A stretch of 64,000 nt of DNA, from NCBI RefSeq assembly GCF_000829515.1, contig NZ_JXRR01000022.1, positions 310,001-374,000 of the forward strand. The letters run 5' to 3'. Shown piece after piece: positions 42,384 through 50,075 of the stretch; the stretch's first letter is position 1, and every line of letters begins with the position of its first letter. A program made the translations under genes and the position numbers. This DNA comes from Jeotgalibacillus campisalis. Lineage in GTDB: Bacteria > Bacillota > Bacilli > Bacillales > Jeotgalibacillaceae. The notes under the pieces are model-generated. The model searched no databases. It was given only the letters and a program-made list of their open reading frames with translations, and was not told where the DNA came from.

Positions 42384-43475
42384 TTATTGATAATTTACGA
42401 TCGCTGGACTTGGGTCGAGCTTTACAACTTCTTCCGGCGTGATGACAGGCTCGTCTTTATCATAGAAGATTTTAAAGCCGCCATACTGGAAAGGCTGATC
42501 GCGTACATATTTTTTATATAGTGCCATTTTATCGGTGGAATTTCCCCAGCCATCAAAGTTAAGCGCGACTTGGACATTGTCTGTTGGCTGAATGGTTTCT
42601 TTATTCGTCAGCACATGATCTGTGAACTGATGGACAAGTAAGAACTTATCGGGCAGGTTGTTTTCCTCAGTCAGTTGGGTAAGGTATTCAACAGCTTCCT
42701 GAATTTCTTGTCCATCGACCTGGCCGAGGTCTTCACCAGGTACTTCGCCTTCACCAACATGGAATTCGGTATCGATTGCCAGGTGGACGTTCGGGTGCTT
42801 GAGCCATTTCTCAATGCTCTTTACTTGGTTCATCACTGTATCTGTCCCAAGCTGAATATCAAGAAGAACAATTGCATCGTGCTTCTCTGCAAGCTTTACA
42901 TACTCCTCGATTTTTTCATCGGGAAGCTTGCTGACATACGTTCCATCTGGGCCTGGATCGCGTTGGGCCATCGTTGTAATCAGTTCGATTGTTGGAATCG
43001 CCGGCCTGTCCGGATCTGCATCCGAGTATGCCTGTGCCTGTTCTTTCAGCTGCTTCATAAACTCCTCAGGCTCAAGTGTCCCGAGAATCCCCATATTTTC
43101 AGATTGAGGAGTGCCGTAATAAGCCACGAGCCGGTGATCCTTAAGCGGTCCGTCTGTCTGATCCTCTATATCCTTCGCCAGTGTTACACCAACAGGAACA
43201 GAACGGGCAGGGTCACCGCCGAGCGCCATCTGTTGATCCGGCATACTTTCGAGCTCCTCCTCAGTTAAACTCTCCTGTAACGGAACAGCGTCTTCAGAAG
43301 GGGCTAATGCCTTGTATGGAGGCTCTGGCTCTGGCTCTGGCTCCGGCTTCTTCTCCACTTCTTGCGTTTCTTCTTTTTCCGCAGCTTCTTCCTCCTTCTT
43401 GGAAGTCTGTTCAGAACAGGCTCCAAGAAGCAGAATAAAGAAAGCTGTAATCAGCAGCCATCTATTTTTTACCAT
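42384..43475 (-). CDS. Putative lipoprotein, glycosidase-like barrel, 363 aa
   Basis: ATG 43475, after GTGGAAAATAAC, gives a lipoprotein signal MVKNRWLLITAFFILLLGAC with lipidated C20. Next comes a long Glu/Lys/Pro linker (KKEEEAAEKEETQEVEKKPEPEPEPEPP) that would span the wall, then a 260-residue domain (HRLVAYYGTPQSENMGILGTL, AIPTIELITTMAQRDPGPDG, AIVLLDIQLGTD, HLAIDTEFHV, QVALNFDGWG) with TIM-barrel-like beta/alpha alternation. I recall Bacillales lipoproteins of this type but not a name; no catalytic pair is certain. Extracytoplasmic. Confidence 0.78.
   Translation of the reverse strand: MVKNRWLLITAFFILLLGACSEQTSKKEEEAAEKEETQEVEKKPEPEPEPEPPYKALAPSEDAVPLQESLTEEELESMPDQQMALGGDPARSVPVGVTLAKDIEDQTDGPLKDHRLVAYYGTPQSENMGILGTLEPEEFMKQLKEQAQAYSDADPDRPAIPTIELITTMAQRDPGPDGTYVSKLPDEKIEEYVKLAEKHDAIVLLDIQLGTDTVMNQVKSIEKWLKHPNVHLAIDTEFHVGEGEVPGEDLGQVDGQEIQEAVEYLTQLTEENNLPDKFLLVHQFTDHVLTNKETIQPTDNVQVALNFDGWGNSTDKMALYKKYVRDQPFQYGGFKIFYDKDEPVITPEEVVKLDPSPAIVNYQ
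43321..43347. repeat. Hexanucleotide repeat encoding Pro-Glu repeats
   Basis: GGCTCT repeated, then GGCTCC, inside the lipoprotein gene; it encodes the PEPEPEPEP linker on the minus strand. Unit number could vary between strains without a frameshift. Confidence 0.7.
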
Positions 43476-43706
43476 GTTATTTTCCACGTCCTTCGCTATG
43501 AAAAGATTGGGTATAGTTGAACAATGTAGAAATAAGCCTACCATAATAATCAATAGAGGTGGTTACTGTCATCAGAATGAAATCGAATTATAATAACCTC
43601 TATTTTTATGGATTCAATTCACAAACTTATTATCACTATGTTCAACCCTCTCTTGCTTCACGTTAGTACAACCTTTAACAATCCTTGATAGTTGCAAAAA
43701 TTGCTA

Positions 43707-44351
43707 TTACAGCATTCCCCAGATCAAATTAGTTTGAGCTGTAAGAAAGTATAAGAGCAACCCTATGAAGACAACTTTGATTATTTGTTTTGGTGATTGA
43801 TATAAAACAAAAATTGTCGCTATCCATAATAGAAATTCCAATATGTATCTGATGTCAAAATACCAAAATCCAACTACAAAAGCCTGTCTTGACATAAACA
43901 GAATTAGTAAGGATGAAATAAAAATAGCTAGAATCCCTTTCCCTTTCGCATACCAACATATAAATGCCAAAAACGGGGAGATAACAGTCATACTAATCCA
44001 AATCATCATGTAGGATTGAGGAAAGAAACCAGCAGCCAAAACAGTGTATAGATAATAACTACCTACCATCGCTGCAAAAAATAAGAAAACATTAAAAGCA
44101 GACCTGACAGGTGATTTGCTATACACACAAAGAAGCACTGCAAGAAAAATCCAAACTCCCATACGTGAAAAGAAGTTTCCTAAATCCAATACTTCAAGGA
44201 TAAAAGGGAATGAGTTACTGGCCTTTTCATCAAGCATCTTTGAAACTATACCCATACTCATTCCTGCGACTATTAGTAAAGCGGAATAGATGATTCTTCT
44301 AGCTATCGATATTTTTATTGGTGATCGGACTTCATTTAAATAATCTTTCAT
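43707..44351 (-). CDS. Integral membrane protein, 214 aa
   Basis: ATG 44351 follows GAGGGAAGAA. The N-terminal 15 residues are soluble, then six or seven spans follow (about 18-38, 52-70, 75-95, 100-118, 126-145, 150-170, 185-205). No transport or catalytic motif is visible, and I do not recognise the family. Short loops and lack of large domains suggest a small channel, permease or accessory protein. Promoter region 43476-43706 upstream of the lipoprotein lies between the two genes; nothing else is seen there. Confidence 0.7.
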   Translation of the reverse strand: MKDYLNEVRSPIKISIARRIIYSALLIVAGMSMGIVSKMLDEKASNSFPFILEVLDLGNFFSRMGVWIFLAVLLCVYSKSPVRSAFNVFLFFAAMVGSYYLYTVLAAGFFPQSYMMIWISMTVISPFLAFICWYAKGKGILAIFISSLLILFMSRQAFVVGFWYFDIRYILEFLLWIATIFVLYQSPKQIIKVVFIGLLLYFLTAQTNLIWGML

Positions 44352-44444
44352 TTCTTCCCTCACACAATTTAAATTCTTAAGGAGACTTTATGGTTACAAT
44401 TGAACAATCGATAAAATCTTATTTTACCGTCATAGCAGCTACCG

Positions 44445-44975
44445 CTATGAGTACTTTCTATTAACTATTTTTTTAACAAATGCTTCTTTGTACTCCGTAT
44501 ACTCATTGATTCCGGTTGACCTGTTTTCCAGATAAGCGCATTTAATCTCAGCGTATTCCTTTCTTGCTTGTTCATTTGAATTTAAATAATCCCGAAAGAA
44601 GATCAGATTATTCCAAAGCTCTTGTTGAAAGTCGACTAAATGAATAAAATGCGTTTTTTCTTCGTATGTTTTATCAGTGAATTTCGCAAGTACGATTTCT
44701 TTTGGTCTGTCGACTTTCAGCCTCAGAAATCCCGCTTTCTTTAATCCATCGAAAACCGCATCTTCAACGTTCTCTATATCATCAACCCCTACAATTAGAT
44801 CCAGTATGGGTTTGGCTGACATGCCTTTAATTGCCGTACTCCCAATATGTTCAATGCGACTTTTATCCATGTTTACGTTCTGCAAGATGTCATTTTTCAC
44901 TCTACCAAACTCATCGTTCCATTCAGGCGTGTACTCCACTACTTTTACTTCATCCCTTTTTAATCCCAGCTTCAC
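44445..44975 (-). CDS. GrpB/UPF0157 family protein
   Basis: 176 residues from GTG 44975 (AAAGGGG site). Conserved blocks: VVEYTPEWNDEFGRVKNDI, RIEHIGSTAIKGMSAKPILDLIVGVDDIE, FLRLKVDRPKEIVLAKF, THFIHLVDFQQELWNNLIFFRDYLNSN and EYAEIKCAYLENRS. This family has a nucleotidyltransferase-like fold; HIGSTAIKG-KPIxDxxV provides the GS and Asp residues of that fold. Some members carry a C-terminal CoA kinase domain in other bacteria; here it stands alone. Biological role unknown. Confidence 0.92.
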   Translation of the reverse strand: MKLGLKRDEVKVVEYTPEWNDEFGRVKNDILQNVNMDKSRIEHIGSTAIKGMSAKPILDLIVGVDDIENVEDAVFDGLKKAGFLRLKVDRPKEIVLAKFTDKTYEEKTHFIHLVDFQQELWNNLIFFRDYLNSNEQARKEYAEIKCAYLENRSTGINEYTEYKEAFVKKIVNRKYS

Positions 44976-45048
44976 GAATTCAGCCCCTTTTAAACTGTCG
45001 TTCTTACCTATTTCATTATTTTAACATAAAATACCAAGTTTTCATTTC

Positions 45049-45087
45049 AAAAAAAAGGACCAAATCATTTAGCGATTTGGTCCTTTT
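45049..45087 (-). terminator. Terminator of the PepSY gene
   Basis: GGACCAAATC / GATTTGGTCC perfect ten-base stem, seven-base loop, followed by eight T on the minus strand. Confidence 0.92.
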
Positions 45088-45108
45088 GTTGATAGCTATG
45101 AAAGAGCA

Positions 45109-45636
45109 TTATTCGTCGTCACGTTCCATTTCAAATTCCATTACTTCGCCTGTTTGGCCGTTGATGTCGATTTCGTATTCAACATCTCCGTCTCTCATTT
45201 CAATTTCATAGTGGCCGTTTTCGAGTTCAAACTTGACGATGTCGCCTTTGCCTTCTTCTTTAGCGATTTCCTCTGCTTTTTCTTTCGTGATCTCCACATT
45301 TTCGTTTACTTGATCATCCTGGCTGTCCGTAAGATCTCGACCGACTTTCAGGATTTCCCCGGAGTTTGCATCTACTTCAACATCCGCTTCTCTGCCATCC
45401 TCCGTTGAACCGTCTATCTCATAAACATAACGTCCGTCATCTTCATCTCTCTCAACTGTTGTGATCGTCAGTCCTTCCACTTCTTCTGTTGCGATCGTTT
45501 CTGCTTCTTCCTGAGTCAGCTCAGCATCGCTTTCATTCCAGTTATTGCTGCTGTCTGCGAAGGCATTCACGCCAAATGCTCCCCCGCCAAGTATGACTGC
45601 TCCTGCAATTCCGCCAATAAGTAATTTGTTTTTCAT
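45109..45636 (-). CDS. Exported PepSY-domain protein (YkoI-like)
   Basis: 175 residues: signal peptide MKNKLLIGGIAGAVILGGGAFGVNAFA with cleavage near A27, then two PepSY repeats, LTQEEAETIATEEVEGLTITTVERDEDDGRYVYEID...DVEVDANSGEILKV and ITKEKAEEIAKEEGKGDIVKFELENGHYEIEMRDGDVEYEIDINGQTGEVMEFE. It is extremely acidic. PepSY domains are thought to inhibit proteases or modulate envelope processes. It lies downstream of the two-component genes, as ykoI does beside ykoGH in B. subtilis, but has its own promoter region with repeats shared with the regulator operon. Confidence 0.88.
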   Translation of the reverse strand: MKNKLLIGGIAGAVILGGGAFGVNAFADSSNNWNESDAELTQEEAETIATEEVEGLTITTVERDEDDGRYVYEIDGSTEDGREADVEVDANSGEILKVGRDLTDSQDDQVNENVEITKEKAEEIAKEEGKGDIVKFELENGHYEIEMRDGDVEYEIDINGQTGEVMEFEMERDDE

Positions 45637-45690
45637 GATTAGTTCCTCCTCTTGTGTTTGTTGTTTCTAGTTATAGATTACACACGCAAG

Positions 45691-45729
45691 ATGAGAAACC
45701 ATGGAGAGGAAAATGAGAATTTGATGAGA
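45691..45729 (-). promoter_or_regulatory. Direct-repeat site, candidate response-regulator operator
   Basis: Plus-strand ATGAGA occurs at 45691, 45713 and 45724, with TGGAGA at 45702, so four words sit in an 11-base register. The core AAATGAGAATTTGATGAGA recurs almost unchanged before the regulator gene (48529-48546). A -10-like TATAAC (minus strand, 45670-45675) lies 16 bases beyond, where the repeats would replace the -35 box. This fits activation by an OmpR-type regulator. Confidence 0.6.
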
Positions 45730-45731
45730 AT

Positions 45732-46271
45732 TTAATCATCCCAGCTGACGGACATGATTTCTCCTGTAATGGCATTGACTTGAACCGTGGCTTCTAGCTC
45801 ATCGCTCCGTTCAATTTCTATAAGAAAATATGAACCTTCTTCATCGTTTTCATAATCCACATCATCGACCGTTCCTTCTACCTGCTTAAGGGCAATTTCG
45901 ACTGCCTGGTCGCGCGTAATTGGTTGATTTGGCTCTTGTTCTTCCGATTCAGACTGCGGATCGTCAGAGGTGGCCGGCTCTTCTTCAGGTGCGCCTTTTG
46001 ACAGGCGTTCCATTCGAATAACCGTGCCGTCTTCTTGCGCCACTTCAAGTTCATAAGAGCCTGTTTCAAGTGTCATGGAAACAAGATAGCGGTCACCTGC
46101 ACGTTCAATCGCTGTGATTTCACCCTTATACTGCTGTTCAACTTTATCCTGAACCTCTTCAGCAGAAACCGTATTTTCATCCTGCCAAAGCCTTGCACCA
46201 AGCCAGATCATACTAAGCAGAAGAACGCCACACGCAATCGCAATGCTGACTTTCTTAATGGATGAGTACAT
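45732..46271 (-). CDS. Membrane-anchored PepSY-domain protein
   Basis: 179 residues. One N-terminal span (about 8-27, VSIAIACGVLLLSMIWLGARL) anchors an outside part with a first degenerate PepSY unit (VSAEEVQDKVEQQYKGEITAIERAGDRYLVSMTLETGSYELEVAQEDGTVIRME), a linker rich in E, P and S (PEEEPATSDDPQSESEEQEPN), and a second complete unit (ITRDQAVEIALKQVEGTVDDVDY...ATVQVNAITGEIMSV). Lies 30 bases after the kinase gene, so probably in the same operon. The likely role is to tune the kinase or envelope enzymes, by analogy with the ykoGHIJ group. Confidence 0.85.
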   Translation of the reverse strand: MYSSIKKVSIAIACGVLLLSMIWLGARLWQDENTVSAEEVQDKVEQQYKGEITAIERAGDRYLVSMTLETGSYELEVAQEDGTVIRMERLSKGAPEEEPATSDDPQSESEEQEPNQPITRDQAVEIALKQVEGTVDDVDYENDEEGSYFLIEIERSDELEATVQVNAITGEIMSVSWDD

Positions 46272-46301
46272 CCCATTTCCCCCCTCCTTTCTCTTCGGAC
46301 T

Positions 46302-47654
46302 TTAATTTGAAATAGGCAGAAGTATCGTGGCAGTTGTTCCTTTTCCCTGCTCGCTGCTCAAGCTTACGTCTGCATTAAGTACACGGGCTAATTCTTTTGC
46401 CAGGGAAAGGCCAAGTCCATAACCTCCTGATGTGCTCGTTCTGGCTTCATCAACCTGGTAAAAACGGTCAAACACTTTCTTCAAATGTTCATTTGAAATG
46501 CCAATGCCGGTATCTTTGATTCGAATTTCCGCCAGGCTGTCTGACTGCCCGACTTCAATTACGATTTCTTCTTCGCTGTACTTTCGTGCATTATCCATCA
46601 AAATATAAAGCAGCTGCTTGAGCTTTTGGGGATCTGTTGTTACAACGAGCTCTTGTTTAATATGCTGAATCACTTTCCGCTGATAGGCGCGTTCAAAGGA
46701 GGAAGCTGCAGCCTCAAGAATCGGTGACAGTGCATTCGCTGAAAGTGTCAGGTTTCCCTGTTCATCCTGCTTCGCTAAAAGCAGCAGCTGCTGGGTTAAA
46801 TCCCGCATTCTCAAGGCTTCTGAATGAATCGCTTCCACTGATTCATCAAAAAGCGCCTCATCGTTTTTCCCGCGTCGTTTCAACAAACTGGCGTAGGATT
46901 CGATAATCGTCAGCGGTGTTTTTAACTCATGAGAAGCATTGGAAACAAATTGCTCCTGCTTTTCATAATTGGTTTCAAGCTGCTCAATCATCTGGTTGAA
47001 TGTTTGCGTCATTTGGTCGAGTTCATCTTTCGACCTGGATGTTCGTTCAATTTGCTGAAAGCGCCCGCTGCCGCGTATGTCGTTCATAGTCCGGATCAGC
47101 GAATGAATCGGATTTGTGATCAGCTTGCTTAAAATACGGGCAGAAATAAATAATGGAACAACAGCAGCGATCGATACGACGAACAGAACAATTCTCAGCA
47201 CACTCAAGTTTTCTGCCGTAGCTTCCAGCGATTCTGTCAGCTGAAGTGCCGCGACTTCCCCCTCTGTCCAGACGATGGGAAGGGAAATAAAGGCGTGGGG
47301 AATGTCATCGATGGAACGAACCTCTGCCCGCTCCTCTGTAAAAAACTCCGTTTCCTCCTCCACCAGACGCTGTTCGCTTCCACCTGTTACCGTGGCATCC
47401 CCCCGGCCATTCTGCAGCACAATTTTGATCATGCCGCTTGGCGGAACGTACGCACGCAGCAGTTCCTGAGGGGCTGCGGCACTTTGAACGGCACTGATCC
47501 CAGCCTGCACCTGCTCTGCCTGTGCTTTTGTTTGTTCGATTTCACTGTCATACATGATGCGGCTGAACGAAAAATAGATCGCTGCGTTTATAAAAACCAG
47601 AAGGACAATAAACAGGACTGTTGTAAACACATGTATTTTATTGGTCAGCTTCAT
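46302..47654 (-). CDS. Two-component sensor histidine kinase (YkoH-like)
   Basis: 450 residues: span at about 8-30, extracytoplasmic domain to about 150, second span 152-172 (VLRIVLFVVSIAAVVPLFISA), HAMP linker to about 225, then H-box VSNASHELKTPLTIIESY (phosphorylated His near 243), N-box YILMDNARKYSEEE, G1 IKDTGIGI, F-box FDRFYQVDEAR, G2 GGYGLGLSLAK and G3 SEQGKGTTATILLP. All catalytic motifs are intact. Its ATG overlaps the stop of the response regulator (ATGA, 47651-47654). The sensed signal is unknown; envelope or metal/antimicrobial stress would be typical. Confidence 0.93.
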   Translation of the reverse strand: MKLTNKIHVFTTVLFIVLLVFINAAIYFSFSRIMYDSEIEQTKAQAEQVQAGISAVQSAAAPQELLRAYVPPSGMIKIVLQNGRGDATVTGGSEQRLVEEETEFFTEERAEVRSIDDIPHAFISLPIVWTEGEVAALQLTESLEATAENLSVLRIVLFVVSIAAVVPLFISARILSKLITNPIHSLIRTMNDIRGSGRFQQIERTSRSKDELDQMTQTFNQMIEQLETNYEKQEQFVSNASHELKTPLTIIESYASLLKRRGKNDEALFDESVEAIHSEALRMRDLTQQLLLLAKQDEQGNLTLSANALSPILEAAASSFERAYQRKVIQHIKQELVVTTDPQKLKQLLYILMDNARKYSEEEIVIEVGQSDSLAEIRIKDTGIGISNEHLKKVFDRFYQVDEARTSTSGGYGLGLSLAKELARVLNADVSLSSEQGKGTTATILLPISN

Positions 47655-48346
47655 CTTGGATCCTTCAGCACGTAACCTACGCCACGAACGGTATGAAGCA
47701 GCTGCGGGTCATAGCCTTTATCGACTTTATTTCGTACATAACGTACGTACACATCAACGATATTCGTGTCGCCGTAATAGTCATAGCCCCATACATGATC
47801 CAAAAGCTGCTCCCGGCTCAGCACCTGCCGCTGATTTTTCATAAAGTAAGCGAGCAGCGCAAATTCCTTTGCCGTCAGCCCAAGCGCATCTTTACCCCGG
47901 AAAACTTCATGCGTTGCTTCGTTCAATTTTAAATCTGCCAGCTGCATTCCCTCTTCTTCACGTTCCTCTACCGGCGCTTTAGAGGATCGCAATGCTACTC
48001 GGATTCTCGCCATTAATTCTTCAAATTGAAAAGGCTTCGTGACATAATCATTTGCTCCAAGGTCAAGTCCTGTTACCTTATCCTCAATTTCATCTTTAGC
48101 TGTAAGCATGATAATGGGCGTCTGATCCCCGCTGTGCCGGATTCTCTTCAGCAGATCGACCCCATTCATTCCTGGCAGCATAATATCAAGCAATATTAAA
48201 TCCCATTTTTCTTCCCTGAATTTCTGAAGACCTTCCAGTCCGTCTCTTGCTTTAATTACGGTATAGCCTTCATATTCAAGTTCCAGCTCTAACACACGGG
48301 CAATTTTCTCTTCATCTTCCACAACCAGAATCCTCTTCTTGCTCAT
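47651..48346 (-). CDS. OmpR-family response regulator (YkoG-like)
   Basis: 231 residues from ATG 48346, after GAGGG; the longer frame to 48391 lacks a site. Receiver domain with KRILVVEDEEKIARVLELELEYEG, phospho-Asp in DLILLDIMLPG, Thr in IIMLTAKDE and Lys in DYVTKPFQFEEL; winged-helix domain from about 130 with GLTAKEFALLAYFMKNQRQVLSREQLLDHVWGYDY and VRYVRNKVDKGYDPQLLHTVRGVGYVLK. First gene of the regulator-kinase-PepSY operon; probably binds the direct repeats at 48529-48546 and 45691-45729. Confidence 0.94.
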   Translation of the reverse strand: MSKKRILVVEDEEKIARVLELELEYEGYTVIKARDGLEGLQKFREEKWDLILLDIMLPGMNGVDLLKRIRHSGDQTPIIMLTAKDEIEDKVTGLDLGANDYVTKPFQFEELMARIRVALRSSKAPVEEREEEGMQLADLKLNEATHEVFRGKDALGLTAKEFALLAYFMKNQRQVLSREQLLDHVWGYDYYGDTNIVDVYVRYVRNKVDKGYDPQLLHTVRGVGYVLKDPR

Positions 48347-48513
48347 CGTCATCCCTCGTTTATCTGGGTTCTTTTCTCTTCCTTTTAGCATAGCCTAAAC
48401 TTCATTCTTTCTGCTCATTCAACAAATTCAGACGAACATTTCCCAGGAAATTGTTCTTTCCCTTTCTTTCGACTTTAACCTAGTCGAAACGTGAGACCGA
48501 CTTACTTATTTCA

Positions 48514-48546
48514 ATTGTACAAGGTGAAAATGAGGATTTGATGAGA
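48514..48546 (-). promoter_or_regulatory. Promoter and direct-repeat site of the two-component operon
   Basis: A -10 box TACAAT (minus strand, 48514-48519) lies downstream of ATGAGG (48530) and ATGAGA (48541) on the plus strand, 11 bases apart. This 18-base stretch nearly equals that before the PepSY gene at 45711-45729, so the regulator may control its own operon. The rest of 48347-48702 shows nothing else. Confidence 0.5.
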
Positions 48547-48702
48547 AAAAAGCTTATCAAGACAAAAAGTTCTTGCGATTGAGATATTTTTGTCCCAACC
48601 CTTTTTCTTTTGTAGAAAACGAGAATAGTGTCTTTGCAAATATATTTCCTCATGGATAATTTCTTATGATAAGCTGAAGATATCAAAATTTCCCATTTAA
48701 GG

Positions 48703-49023
48703 ATGTTGAAAACGGATTATTCATTCTCAAGCATATTCTTTGGTTTTTTGTTGCCAATCCTGCTTATTACGGCTTCGGTTTTCTGGACTATAAAAACCGC
48801 TTATAAGAATCGATTTGTTCCCATTATCACGCTCTTTTTTCTATCTATTATTATTTTTTTGCTTCCCGCCGTTCTCGCTTATTTTGAAATCATTACAGGC
48901 TCTATGGGATTTGCTGTAGCCATTTTGAGTGTCTATTATTCTATTGCTCTATTAATTGGGATAGCATTGAATGTCATGGTTGATTATTACGATCAAAAGG
49001 AGAAAGTGATATTTTCTGTTTAA
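48703..49023 (+). CDS. Small membrane protein, 106 aa
   Basis: Three predicted spans at about 9-29, 36-60 and 65-95, with KTAYKNRFVP as the first loop and a charged tail VDYYDQKEKVIFSV. ATG 48703 follows AAGG very closely; TTG at the second codon is an equal choice. No family recognised. A second small gene follows 63 bases downstream on the same strand. Confidence 0.65.
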   Translation: MLKTDYSFSSIFFGFLLPILLITASVFWTIKTAYKNRFVPIITLFFLSIIIFLLPAVLAYFEIITGSMGFAVAILSVYYSIALLIGIALNVMVDYYDQKEKVIFSV

Positions 49024-49086
49024 AGCGAGGTAGTAAATCGTTTATTTAGACAGGTCTGACACATTTAAAAGGAGGCTCTACCCTTT

Positions 49087-49398
49087 ATGAAGGAATGTGA
49101 AAAATGCCAAACAGCATTTACGTGGATGGACATTTTTAAACTTCAGTGGAAGAAAAACAGTGAAATACTTCGCTGTACGAACTGCGGTACAGAACACGAA
49201 CAAACAAGGTCCTCAAAAATTGCAGTTTCCCTGTTAATAGGTTTAGCTTCCGGGGTCATTGTATTTTTTACTGCTCCATTACACTTCCTGCTTAGTATAT
49301 TAGTAATCATTCTATTTTTTATTGTTTTATCCGCTCTCTCGGTATTCATAATCGACTACCGCTCCAAGTATCATTCTAATTATAACAATGATTTTTAA
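49087..49398 (+). CDS. CXXC...CXXC small membrane protein (TIGR04104-like)
   Basis: 103 residues: MKECEKCQTAFTWMDIFKLQWKKNSEILRCTNCGTEHEQT holds two CXXC pairs (C4/C7 and C30/C33) that form a zinc ribbon. Two close spans follow (about 46-64, 67-88), then a short tail. This layout agrees with the cxxc_20_cxxc protein family of Bacillales. ATG follows AAAGGAGG. Function unknown. Confidence 0.85.
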   Translation: MKECEKCQTAFTWMDIFKLQWKKNSEILRCTNCGTEHEQTRSSKIAVSLLIGLASGVIVFFTAPLHFLLSILVIILFFIVLSALSVFIIDYRSKYHSNYNNDF

Positions 49399-49454
49399 GC
49401 CCAAGTAGTAACTACTCCTGCCACCTGAGCCACTATCATTTGTTTTTCGCTATT

Positions 49455-50072
49455 TCATTCATCCGCCTGTTCTGAATATAAATTATTCTCTAATGCATAC
49501 TTCAATGATTGATCCGGGACCAGGTAGCGGACACTAAGGTCATTAAGAATCCTCGAGCGAATAAAAGAAGAGCTTGTTTCTACTGTTACCCCTTTGCTCA
49601 GGCAATCAAATTTATCTTCATTTTTTGTGAGAAGTGCGTCTCTGGCAATAATATCTGACATATCATATCCTTCTCTTCCTACAACCACAAACTTATTATT
49701 TTCGATTAATTCTTTGCCGTACTCCCAATTTGGTAATCCAGGCAAGTTGTCTGCCCCCATCACAAAATACAAATCGTCTTCAGGAAATTTTTCCTTCAAT
49801 GCTTTCATTGTAAAATAAGTATATGAATGCCAGGCAGCAGCTTCCATTTCTGTAGCATCTGCCACAAATTTAGGATTATCCTCAATGGCTAATTCAACCA
49901 TCTTCATGCGATGATGATTCGCAGTGAGCTGTCTCCCTTTATCTACTCTGGTATTTGATGAAGGAATTAATAATATCTTATCAAACCCTCTTCTGTCAGC
50001 GATCATTTCCATGGATACCATATGTCCTAACGTAATCGGGTCAAACGCTGAACCAAACACTCCTATTTTCAT
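49455..50072 (-). CDS. nadD: Nicotinate(-nucleotide) adenylyltransferase family protein
   Basis: 205 residues: nucleotidyl-transferase fold with KIGVFGSAFDPITLGHM ((H/T)xGH as TLGH), LIPSSNTRVDKGRQLTANHHRMKMVELAI, FVMGADNLPGLPNWEYGKELIENNKFVVVGR, and the phosphate-binding VETSSSFIRSRI near the end. It would convert nicotinate mononucleotide and ATP to NaAD. The last gene of a salvage cluster, three bases after pncB. The essential Bacillus NadD sits elsewhere (near yqeK), so this could be a second copy tuned for salvage; nadD is used here as a family name. Confidence 0.83.
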   Translation of the reverse strand: MKIGVFGSAFDPITLGHMVSMEMIADRRGFDKILLIPSSNTRVDKGRQLTANHHRMKMVELAIEDNPKFVADATEMEAAAWHSYTYFTMKALKEKFPEDDLYFVMGADNLPGLPNWEYGKELIENNKFVVVGREGYDMSDIIARDALLTKNEDKFDCLSKGVTVETSSSFIRSRILNDLSVRYLVPDQSLKYALENNLYSEQADE

Positions 50073-50075
50073 TGT

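Noticed and set aside
42675-43268. 197-codon plus-strand frame
   Set aside because: Antisense to the lipoprotein gene, which has a signal peptide, lipobox and ribosome site; the antisense product is Cys/Arg/Ile-biased noise.
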